From the NCBI GenBank assembly GCA_021295965.1, contig JAGWBI010000004.1, forward strand, positions 33,831 through 97,830: a DNA stretch of 64,000 nucleotides, given 5' to 3'. The DNA is from Dehalococcoidia bacterium. Its GTDB lineage: Bacteria > Chloroflexota > Dehalococcoidia > Lucifugimonadales > UBA3495. Positions 39,247-48,534 of this stretch are shown piece after piece. Position 1 is the first letter of the stretch. Every line of letters begins with the position of its first letter. Position numbers and translations under genes: made by a program. The notes beneath the pieces are model-generated. The model was not told the DNA's origin. It did no database searches and saw only the letters and a program-made list of their open reading frames with translations.

Positions 39247-40173
39247 ATGGACCCGGCCACGAGTTCCGACGTTGGCGCCGGCCGCCTTGCCGGCCTGCGC
39301 AGTCGAGTGTACGCCTTGTTGGAAGCCCCGGACCTCCTTCGGCGGGGTGGCGCTGGCGATGGCCCGTATCTGCGCGGCTCCGTCATACCGGAGATATTCC
39401 TGGTATGCGTAATCCTGGTCAACACTGTCTCGCTGATCCTCTGGACCGTGCCCACTCTGAAAGTCGCTTATTCCCTCTGGTTCCACGTGGTGGAGTACTG
39501 CACCGTGTCGGTGTTCGTAGTGGAATACGGATTGCGGTTTTGGGCGGTCGCTGAAGCCAACCCAAATGGAAATACATGGCGACAGCGTTTGCGGTTCGTG
39601 CTTTCGCCGACTGGCCTGATTGACGCGGCGGCCATCCTCCCGTCGTTGGTGGCAATCGCGGTGCTAGCAATCTCCGGAGACAGCCTCAGTCTCTCGTTTC
39701 TGCTGGCGATACGCCTGCTGACCCGCTCGGCCAAGTTGGCGCGTTACTTCCCCGGCGGGCGTCGGCTGGGGATGGCGCTCCGGCTGAAAGCAGGCCAACT
39801 GCTCACTGCGGTGGCAGGTCTGCTGGTGGTGTTGGTCATCGCCGCCGCGCTGATGTATTTTGCGGAAGCAGCAGCCCAGCCCGAGGTTTTCAATAGCATT
39901 CCGGCGGCGATGTGGTGGAGCGTAGTAACCCTCACCACGGTCGGCTACGGCGACACCGTACCGGTGACCGGCATTGGGCGGATGCTGGCCGCGGTGATTG
40001 CGGTGTTGGGCATCGGCCTGTTTGCTCTTCCGGCAGGCATACTAAGCGCCGCCATGATGGAGGCGAACGCAGCCGATGAGGACCAAGGCGAAGCAAACCA
40101 GCCAGCCGGCGTTTGCCCTCACTGTGGCGGAGAACTGGGAACCGACGCGGCAGTTGCTGGCGCCAGGGTTTGA
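39247..40173 (+). CDS. Voltage-gated-type potassium channel
   Basis: Six TM; selectivity filter 'MWWSVVTLTTVGYGDTVPVT'; S4-like 'SLSFLLAIRLLTRSAKLARYF'. Confidence 0.88.
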   Translation: MDPATSSDVGAGRLAGLRSRVYALLEAPDLLRRGGAGDGPYLRGSVIPEIFLVCVILVNTVSLILWTVPTLKVAYSLWFHVVEYCTVSVFVVEYGLRFWAVAEANPNGNTWRQRLRFVLSPTGLIDAAAILPSLVAIAVLAISGDSLSLSFLLAIRLLTRSAKLARYFPGGRRLGMALRLKAGQLLTAVAGLLVVLVIAAALMYFAEAAAQPEVFNSIPAAMWWSVVTLTTVGYGDTVPVTGIGRMLAAVIAVLGIGLFALPAGILSAAMMEANAADEDQGEANQPAGVCPHCGGELGTDAAVAGARV

Positions 40174-40455
40174 CGCTCCATCACTACTGTGACCTGCCGC
40201 AGTCGCTGTGTTACTTTGAACATCGCCGAAACAATGTTCTCGGCGTGGATGGTTGCTGGCGTTAGGACCTGGTAGCCCAAGGAACGAAATAACTTGACGC
40301 GGTTATAGGTCTGCCCAGACCATTTAGGGCGCACGGGCGCCTCAATCAAGGCGTAAAAAACTCCCAATCTAACGGTTGGTCCCTCAACTTGCCGTCGCGG
40401 CCCTCCACGTAGCTTTTGTCCCGCAGAGACGAAGGCTCGATGTAAAGTGTTCTCG

Positions 40456-41563
40456 GTCCGACCCGCCCGAGCCATTCCCCGCCTACGTCAGCCCGCAGGG
40501 TCGGGCGTTGGTGGACAAGCGGCTGTACCTGCCGGAGGTTTGGACCTCGGATGATGCCCGGTGCCGGGCAGCGGGGGTGCCGGAGGAGCGACGCGCCTAC
40601 CGGTCGAAGACGGAGTTGGCCCTGGAGATGGTGGAGCAGGCCCTGGCGCGGGGCCACCTGCAGGCCGGATGGGTGGCTGGGGATGACGCTTTCGGGACGT
40701 CGCCGTCCTTCCGGGAAGGAGTGTCCGCCTTGGGGATGCGTTACGTCCTGGACGTTCCAACAAACTTCACGGTGTGGCCTGAGGCGCTGGAATGGACCAG
40801 TCCCGCATACCAGGACGCTGGGCGTCCCCGCCAGCCCAGGCTGCGGAGCGGGCAACAGCAGACCCTGGGGGAGCGTGCCGCCGACATTCCGGAGGAAGAC
40901 TGGCAGACGATAACGGTGGCTCAGGGGAGCCAGGGGCTGCGGGTTTACCAGTTCAGCGCCCAGCGGGTGCGGCCCACCGCCAGGCGGAGGCCCGGCGAGG
41001 TCTATTGGGCAGTCCGTCGCCGGAACTTGGACGGCAGCGAGCCGCGCTACTACCTGTCCAATGCTCCTGACGACACGCCCCTGGAAACCCTGGCTTATGT
41101 GGGTGGCTCCAGATGGCGCATCGAAACCGAATTCGAGACTGAGAAGAGCGACGTGGGTCTCGACGAGTACGAGACCCGCACCTGGGCCGGTTGGCATCAC
41201 CACATCACCATGTGCCTGTTGGGCGGAGCGTTCCTGCTGACTTTGCAGCAGGATTGGGGGGAAAAGATGCCCCAGATCACCCGGCCCCAGGTGTACCGGG
41301 TAGTGCGTGAGCTTTTGCCCAAAGAACGGTTCGGGCCAGAGGAACTGCTGGGATGGCTGGCAGATGTCCAGGCGCGCAATGAACGGGCCAGACGTTCCCA
41401 CCAGAAACGCCGCGCCGCCCTCAATCCACACGCTTCCGGCCTACCTCCCTGCCTGTTCGCCGAGGCCAACCCTTTGAGAACAAATCCCCTTGGGCATGCC
41501 CGCACCGCCTCAATCCCAGCAAGAGACAGTGCCGTCGGGCCTCACCCCGCAGGTGAGATCTGA
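40456..41563 (+). pseudogene. IS701-family transposase, N-terminally truncated
   Basis: 'LVDKRLYLPEVWTSDDARCRAAGVPEERRAYRSKTELALEMVEQALARGHLQAGWVAGDDAFG', 'GGSRWRIETEFETEKSDVGLDEYETRTWAGWHHHITMCLL'; catalytic N-terminal third absent; homologous to 60853-61955. Confidence 0.8.
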
Positions 41564-42203
41564 CCCAGCGCTAACAGAGCTGAATTCCCCCTTGAGAGGT
41601 ATAGCAGTGCCGTGGCCTTCAAACCCCCAGCAGGCCACCTTGCGGTCTGCCTTTACCCCACAGGAATGTTCCTCTCCGACACTAACGGAAACGAACTGGC
41701 CGCTGGGCGCCATAGTTGCGGGGTGACCATCTTCGCCCCAGCAGACGACGGCGCCATCAACGGTAACGCCGCAGGAGTGGCCAGCGCCGGCGCTGACCGC
41801 CTCGAACAGCCCTACCGGGGGCGTAGCCTGGCCAAGTTGGTTATTGCCCCAGCAGGTTGCGGTGGCATCGGTTTTCATCCCACAGGTGTGGAGAAGTCCG
41901 GCACTGACCGAGGTGAATTTCCCCTCCGGGGGCGTGGCCTGGCCGTATTCATTGCTACCCCAGCAGGAGACGGTGCCATCGGTCCTGACCCCGCAGGTGT
42001 GGTTGCTTTCGGCGCTGACCGAAGTGAATTTTCCGCCTGGCGGAGAGGCTTGGCCATGCCAATCTTCACCCCAGCAGACGACAAATCCCTTTCGTGTCAG
42101 CCCGCAGGCGTGCTCCCATCCCGTGCTGACTGAGGTGAACTGCCGCTGCTCCCTGGGGGGAGTGGCCTGACCGAATTCATCCGAGCCCCAACAGGAGACG
42201 GTG

Positions 42204-42281
42204 CCATCGGTCTTGACTCCGCAGGAATGAAATGCCCCGACGCTGACCGATTTGAACTGCCCTTCCGGCGGAGAGGACAGG
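42204..42281. repeat. 78-bp exact duplicate (copy 1) inside the RCC1 gene
   Basis: Identical to 42741-42818. Confidence 0.85.
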
Positions 42282-42740
42282 CAGGTCACAGTGTTGTCGA
42301 GTCTCAACCCACAACTGTGCTGGAAGCCGACACTCACCGAAGCCAGCTGCTCACCTAACGGCGGTGAGGCTTGACCATAATCATCTAGGCCCCAGCAGGT
42401 CACGGTGTGGTCGAGCCTCAATCCGCAATTGTGCTGAAACCCTACACTCACCGAGGCAAACTGCCCGTCCGGCGGGGTAGACTGTCCGTCTTCATCGAGC
42501 CCCCAGCAGGTCACGGTGTGGTCGAGCCTCAATCCGCAATTATGCTGAAATCCGACACCCACCGAGGCAAACTGCCCGTCCGGCGGGGTAGACTGTCCGT
42601 CTTCATCGAGCCCCCAGCAAGCCACAGTGCCGTTCTCCCTCAAGCCACAGGTGTGGCCCCACCCGGCGCCCACTGAGGTGAACTTTCCGTCGGGGGGCGT
42701 GGCTTGACCCAGTTCATCGGAACCCCAACAGGCCACGGCG

Positions 42741-42818
42741 CCATCGGTCTTGACTCCGCAGGAATGAAATGCCCCGACGCTGACCGATTTGAACTGCCCT
42801 TCCGGCGGAGAGGACAGG
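42741..42818. repeat. 78-bp exact duplicate (copy 2) ending at the frameshift
   Basis: Identical to 42204-42281. Confidence 0.85.
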
Positions 42819-43717
42819 AACAGCGCTGTCCGTTCTCAGCGCACAGGTGTGGAACCCTCCAGCGCTTACGGCGGAAAAATGGCCTTCGGACCCAGCGGAC
42901 TCAGCATGACCCGGATTTGAAGCAGGAACTGCCGTGGCCGAAGGCGCAGCGTTGGCAACCGGTTTCGCCGGAGGATTCTGCGTCGGTGAAGGGCTTGGAG
43001 TAGTTGTCGATGCAAGCGGTCGGGTTGCCCGTAAAGCGGGAGCGAGGGTTGTGTCAGCGGGACGGTGGCCCAGAGTTGGAGACCTGGAAGTGGGAGTTGG
43101 AGTGAGGATGTCGCCAGATGCGATTATGGTCGCGGGAGCCTTGGTCGGAGGCGGCTCATTCGAGTGCGTCCCACACGCCAGAACGGCAAGGAGGATCGCG
43201 GCGCAAAGGGCCAGCTTCCAAAGGCCTCTGATTCCAATATAAGAGGCGGCTGCACCCAACTCCGAGGAACTCAGTTCGGACATTGGGCACGTCTCTTTTC
43301 GTGGATCCTCGGACGGCCTCCATATATTTCCTGAACCATGGATGTCCTCTCGGCTATTTGGCTTCCATCCAAAAGTCAGCGTCCAGGGTCGGGCTATGCA
43401 ATAAACACGGTACGTCTTTGGCTCGGTACCTGGTCGCCTGTTGCCTCCACAACCGCGTTGCCAACCTCCCAGGCCTGACCCGCCGTTGATACGGCTCATG
43501 ATTCCCAATGCTTGCGCTATTACCACGGCAGAATGCTCCTGTACTTCAGTGATGGGCGCGGTTACGGGTCCAAGTGCCTGGTTTTCACCAGTGAACTTTC
43601 ATCCCACGGGTGTGGACAATACAGATGGATCCTTTTTCCAAGCTAGGCTTTGCGCATTTTTAGAAAAGTAAAAGGACAGAGTAAGCTGGCCTGACCCCAC
43701 TTCAAAATGGCCAGCCC

Positions 43718-45068
43718 ATGCTCACCCTGCCCAATGCCATTGTAGCCGTTCTCCTTCCCTTCGCAACGCTGTTCACCAACCCGACCTGGCAGAAGGCCCA
43801 ACTGCTGCTGGTGGGCGCGATCCTGACCCCGGGTCAACGCACCGTGGCAGCAGCGCTCCGCGTCATGGGTCGCAGCGACCAGGGCGACTACGCCCGCTAC
43901 CATGAGGTGCTGAATCGGGCGGTGTAGTCATCTCGGGAGGCCGCCCGCGTCCTGTTGGCGCTGCTGCTCCAGCACCTGGACCGTGGCGACGGTCCGTTGA
44001 TCTGCGGCGTGCGATCATTGACCAATCAGGAAACTCTGGAACGACGTCGTGGTGGCAGGATCGGGGCGCGGGCCATCTACCGTGATCCGGTGCGGTCCAG
44101 CCGCAATCAACTGGTCAAAGCCAGTCCGCCAGAGGCGGACGCGGGATCTCCTTGATGTGGCTGGGCCAGGTCCCCTGGGCCGGTCGCCATTGGGCGTTGC
44201 CGGTACTCACGGTGCTGGCGCCCTCGTCTCGGTATCACGCGCAACAAGGACGCCGGCACAATCCGCCATAGGCGGAACCGACTGGGCGAGGCAGATGGTC
44301 ATGTCCGCCTTTGGCCGACGCCGCTGGCTGCCCCAGCGTCCCCTGGTGTTGGTGGGGGACAACAGCTACGCCGTGCTGGATTTGCTCCACTGCTGCCAGT
44401 CCCTCCGTGAACCGGTTACTCTCATTGCCAGATTGCGCCTGGACGCCGCCCGGTACGCGCCAGCTCAGTCTCGTCAGCCGGGTCAGAACGGCCGGACACC
44501 ACTGAAAGGCCCGCGGCGACCCGCGCTGAAAACGCTCCTCGAACAGTCCGACGTAACTTGGTCCAGCGCCGAGGTAGCCTGGTACGACGGCACCATCCGC
44601 ATCGTGGAACTCACCTCCCAGACGGCGGTGTGGTACCGCTCCGGGAAGCCGCCGGTACTCCTGCGCTGGGTGTTGGTCCGCGACCCCCAGGGTATCTTCG
44701 ACCCCCAGGCTCTGCTCTGCACCGACCCCACGGCAGACTCGACCCAGATCCTGGAATGGTTTCTCCTGCGCTGGTCCGCCTCTGGCGGAGAGGTCACCCC
44801 GTATCAAGTACGAGGCAGGCTCTTTCAGGAAGTGCGCACCCACCTGGGTGTCGAGACCCAGCGCCAGTGGTCCGACCTGGCCATCGCCCGCACCACGCCC
44901 GTCCTGCTGGGCCTTTTCTCCTGGACCACACTGGCCGCCCACGCCTTGCAAAAACAACACTCCATGACCCAGCGCAGAGCCGCCTGGTACGATCCGCCAC
45001 AGGCGGATCGCCGACTTTCGTGGACGCCATCGCTCTGGTGCGACGGTCCGCTCATTCCTTTCCCCCGA
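43718..45068 (+). pseudogene. DDE transposase (IS701/IS4-like) with internal stop and several small palindromic insertions
   Basis: 'TPGQRTVAAALRVMGRSDQGDYARYHEVLNRAV*SSREAARVLLALLLQHLDRGDG' (in-frame TAG at 43925-43927); continues in ORF 44049-45086. Confidence 0.75.
44775..44821. repeat. 15-nt palindrome (44775-44789) next to 24-nt palindromic element (44798-44821) inside a transposase
   Basis: TCCGCCTCTGGCGGA and CCCGTATCAAGTACGAGGCAGGCT. Confidence 0.8.
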
Positions 45069-45069
45069 C

Positions 45070-45348
45070 TTGCTCATCCTGGATGACCTCGGTCTGCACC
45101 GGCTCACCGCCCAACAGTCTGCCGATCTCTACGGACTGATCCTCAATCGCCACCGGGCGTCCAGCTTCGTCATCACCAGCAATCAGGCCGTGGACGAATG
45201 GCTCAGTCTCTTCGACGACCCCATCCTAGGCAACAGTGCCTTGGACGGCCTGGCCAACGCCAGCTACCAGATCGTCATCGAGGGAACCAGCTACCGGGAA
45301 CGGCTGTCCCCACACCGCGCTTTGCTGGGCGCCCAAGGAGGTGATTGA
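45070..45348 (+). pseudogene. IstB-like (IS21 helper ATPase) C-terminal fragment
   Basis: 'MLILDDLGLHRLTAQQSADLYGLILNRHRASSFVITSNQAVDEWLSLFDDPILGNSALDGLANASYQIVIEG'; Walker A half missing. Confidence 0.75.
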
Positions 45349-45429
45349 CCAGACAACCACAACCTGACAATAGTCAAAATCGCCACGCGCCCAGGGTGGT
45401 ACATAGTCCTTGGCGATCACTGGCTCAAT

Positions 45430-45822
45430 GTCCGCGGCGTTTCCCACCAATTGGCCGCCGCTAGGCCGGCTTGGCGTGGTAGTGCTGGGGCCGGGAGCCT
45501 GCTATCAGCCGGGAGGGAACTACCAGCGGCTCCTGCGTCAAGCGTTGGCCGTTATCGCGGTGCTGGTTTCCGTGTCCACTGCGCTGGTGAGACCGGTGGC
45601 TTTCCTGGGATTGCTGGTTGCCCTCCTGGCCACCAACTCACGGGGACGTTCCGGCACCGAAACACGGCGTTGGCGGCGGGCATCATCGCGATCATCGCGC
45701 TGGTGGGCGGGCAGTTCCTTCATGAGGAACTGCCCGGTTCCGCCACCCGGTTGAGCGTGATAATCAGTTTCGTGGGTGGCGGATACCTGATCCTGCTGCT
45801 CCTCAGGGAATCAAGGCGATGA
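45430..45822 (+). pseudogene. FecCD-type siderophore ABC permease fragment, frameshifted
   Basis: 'RPVAFLGLLVA' in one frame, 'LTGTFRHRNTALAAGIIAIIALVGGQFLHEELPGSATRLSVIISFVGGGYLILLLL' in another. Confidence 0.7.
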
Positions 45823-46567
45823 TTGAACTCAGCGGGATCGCCAAACGATACCGCGCCGTCACAGTGGCAGACAACGTTTCCGTTGCCTTCAAGCAGGGCG
45901 GCAATACCGTCCTGGCCGGACCTAACGGCGCCGGAAAATCGAAGCTGGTGTCCATCTTCGAACACCCTCCTCGCCCTGGACGCCGGAACGGTGCATATTG
46001 ATGGCCTGGATGTGGCGCGGACCAGGGGCGGGGAGTTGGTGCGGGGGTTGTCCATCCTAAGTCAGGAGAAATCAGATCACGCTGCGGGAGTTGGTAGAAT
46101 TTGGCAGGTTCCCCTATCCCAAGGAACGCCTGAACGCCGAAGACCGAGAGCATGTTGAGCAGGCGATAGTCTATCTGGCGTTTCGGGAATTCGCTGGCAG
46201 GCCAATCGAACAACTGTCCGGCGGTCAACGATAGCGTGCGTTCACCGCTATGGTGCTGTGCCAGGACACCGACTACGTGCTGCTGGACGAACCCCTCAAC
46301 AACCTGGACATGCGCCATGCTCCCCATACCATGGCGTTGATACGGCGCCCATCAACGGAATTCGACAAGACCGTCGTGGTCGTCCTGCACGATGTTAATT
46401 TCGCCGGTCGTCACGCTGATCGCAGCGCTGCGATCAAAAACGGCAGGGTGTTGGCCGACGGCGTCCCCGCAAACATTCTCACGGCGACAACGATCGAGGA
46501 GATTTTCGACCTGGAAGCCCGGTGCTTTGCGTTGATTCAACGCCGGTGGCGGCGCATTTTGCGGTGA
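45819..46567 (+). pseudogene. Siderophore ABC ATP-binding protein, frameshifted and with amber stop
   Basis: 'MIELSGIAKRYRAVTVADNVSV...GPNGAGKS', then other frames; 'IEQLSGGQR*RAFTAMVLCQDTDYVLLDEPLNNLDM' with TAG at 46232-46234. Confidence 0.8.
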
Positions 46568-46639
46568 GGAATTCGACTGCCGCTGAAGGTTCGGTCTCGT
46601 CTGATTAGCCCTGACTCTGCGGGGTCGGGTCCGCGCCGG

Positions 46640-47542
46640 TCAGCCTCCCGACCGCACGGTGCGGGGATCGAGCAGATCCCGGAGCCCGTCCCCCAGCAGG
46701 TTGAACCCCAGCACCGCGATGAATATGGCCGTCCCCGGGAGCAGCAACAGGCGGGGCGCGGTTTGCAGGTGCGGCCGGGCGTCATTGAGCATGGCGCCCC
46801 ATTCCGGCGTGGGCGGCTGCGCCCCCAACCCCAGGAAGTTTAGGCCGGCGATTCCCAGGATAATCCAGCCGATATCCAAGGACGCGATGACAATGATCGG
46901 GCCGAGGATGTTGGGCGCAATGTGGTGAAGGATGATGCGCAGGTTGCTGGCGCCGGCGGCCCGCGCCGCTGTCACGTACTCCATCTGTCGCGCACCCAGG
47001 GTAACTCCGCGAATGATGCGGGCATGACCCACCCACCAGACCGCGCCGGCTGCCAGCAGCACGTTGAGCAGGCCGGGTCCAAGCGCACCCGCCACCGCCA
47101 GCGCCAGGATCAGGGAAGGGAATGCCAGCAGCAGATCGACTACTCCCATCAGGGCCGTGTCCGCCCAACCGCCGTGGTATCCGGACAGGATCCCCACTGT
47201 CAGGGCGATGGTCATGCTGAGAGCCAGGGTTGCAGCGGCGGCCAGCAGGGTCACGCGGGCCCCGTGAACGACCCGACTGAACGTGTCCCGACCAAGGTGG
47301 TCGGTGCCCAGCAGGTGCTGTGTTGACGGCGTGAGCAATCGTTCGGGCAGATTGATCTCGGTGGGATCGTCCAGGGGAAGCCAGGGGGCCAACAACCCCG
47401 CCAGCAGCAGCGACGCCACCAGGAACAGCCCCAACGCGGTTCCCGGCTCCCGCAGCAACGCCGCCCACCGCCGCCGCCGCCGCGCGCCACTGGCCGCCGG
47501 GATGGAAACCGGGTCCCCAACGTGTCCGGTATCAATCGCCAT
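46640..47542 (-). CDS. ABC transporter permease (Dpp/Opp/Nik C-type)
   Basis: 'HLLGTDHLGRDTFSRVVHGARVTLLAA', 'EYVTAARAAGASNLRIILHHIAPNILGPIIV'. Confidence 0.92.
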   Translation of the reverse strand: MAIDTGHVGDPVSIPAASGARRRRRWAALLREPGTALGLFLVASLLLAGLLAPWLPLDDPTEINLPERLLTPSTQHLLGTDHLGRDTFSRVVHGARVTLLAAAATLALSMTIALTVGILSGYHGGWADTALMGVVDLLLAFPSLILALAVAGALGPGLLNVLLAAGAVWWVGHARIIRGVTLGARQMEYVTAARAAGASNLRIILHHIAPNILGPIIVIASLDIGWIILGIAGLNFLGLGAQPPTPEWGAMLNDARPHLQTAPRLLLLPGTAIFIAVLGFNLLGDGLRDLLDPRTVRSGG

Positions 47543-47548
47543 CGACCG

Positions 47549-48496
47549 CTACACCGCGTCCCGTCCGAAGCGCAGGCGCGGGTCGGCGACGCGCAGAGCA
47601 ACGTCAGCGGCCAGGTTGACCAGCAGGACGACCACGGCGATGTAGGTGACGAACCCTTGCACCACTGGGTAGTCCCGGGTCAGCGCCGCCCCTACCATCA
47701 ACTGGCCCAAACCGGGCCAACTGAATATGGTCTCCACGATGACAGCGCCGCTGAGCAGATAGCCAAGGTTGACCCCCGTGGCCCCGATGGCCGGCAACAG
47801 CGCGTTACGGAGGGCGTGCCGGAAAGCGACGGTTTGTTCAGACAGTCCCTTGGCCCGCGCCGTCCGGATGTAGTCCTGCCCCAGTGTTTCCAGCATACTG
47901 GCGCGTATCAGCCGCATCAGCTGGGCCATGGGAGCAAGAGACAGCGCGACGGCCGGCAGCACGACCTGCGCAGCCGAACCGTAGCCCAGGGCCGGCAACC
48001 ACGACAGTTTCACCGCAAAGAGGATGATCAACCCGTAGGCTAGGGCGTAGGATGGAGCCGCCGCCCCCACCAGCGCCGCAAGGCGCGCAAGGGCATCAAC
48101 TGGAGTGCCGCGCCGGCGGGCCGACAGTATGCCCATGGGCACGGCGACCAGCAACGCCAGGGCCAAGGAGGCCGCCGTGAGCAGCGCCGTGGGGACGGTC
48201 CGGCGGGCAAGCTGACCAGCAACGGGCTGTTCGGTGACGTAGGATCGCCCCATGTCGCCCGCCAGGGCTTGCGACACCCAGCGAACGTATCGCACCGGCA
48301 AAGAAGCGTCCAGGCCCAGCTCGATGCGCATGGCCGCGACGGCCGCGGGGCTGGGCAGCTGGCCGGGGTTGCGCTGACGCAGCACAATCTCGGCCGGGTC
48401 TCCCGGCGCCAGGTTCAACAATACAAAGCTGACCGCCGAGATGCCCAGCAGCAGCAACGGCAGCGTGGCCAGCCGGCGGGCCAGGTATGCTCCCAT
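47549..48496 (-). CDS. ABC transporter permease (Dpp/Opp/Nik B-type)
   Basis: 'MGAYLARRLATLPLLLLGISAVSFVLLNLAPGDPAE', 'DYIRTARAKGLSEQTVAFRHALRNALLPAI'. Confidence 0.92.
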   Translation of the reverse strand: MGAYLARRLATLPLLLLGISAVSFVLLNLAPGDPAEIVLRQRNPGQLPSPAAVAAMRIELGLDASLPVRYVRWVSQALAGDMGRSYVTEQPVAGQLARRTVPTALLTAASLALALLVAVPMGILSARRRGTPVDALARLAALVGAAAPSYALAYGLIILFAVKLSWLPALGYGSAAQVVLPAVALSLAPMAQLMRLIRASMLETLGQDYIRTARAKGLSEQTVAFRHALRNALLPAIGATGVNLGYLLSGAVIVETIFSWPGLGQLMVGAALTRDYPVVQGFVTYIAVVVLLVNLAADVALRVADPRLRFGRDAV

Positions 48497-48534
48497 CCTG
48501 GTGGTCTAAATCCACCCGGAAGAACCGCAACACG

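Larger units (their letters stand above)
41510..43283 (-). pseudogene. RCC1-repeat (beta-propeller) lipoprotein split by a frameshift
   Basis: N-terminal part from MSELSSSEL at 43283 with lipobox LAVLAC and Pro/Thr linker; C-terminal ORF 41510-42736 has >10 'TCGLR.DGTV.CWG.DE.GQ.TPP.G.F.SVS.G' repeats; frame changes near 42818. Confidence 0.75.

Noticed and set aside
40119-40475. 118 aa - strand ORF (LGVFYALIEAPVRPKWSGQTYNRVKLF...)
   Set aside because: Part overlaps the channel 3' end in antisense; could be a fragment but no family recognised.
40346-41431. 361 aa - strand ORF
   Set aside because: Antisense to the IS701 transposase; no domain.
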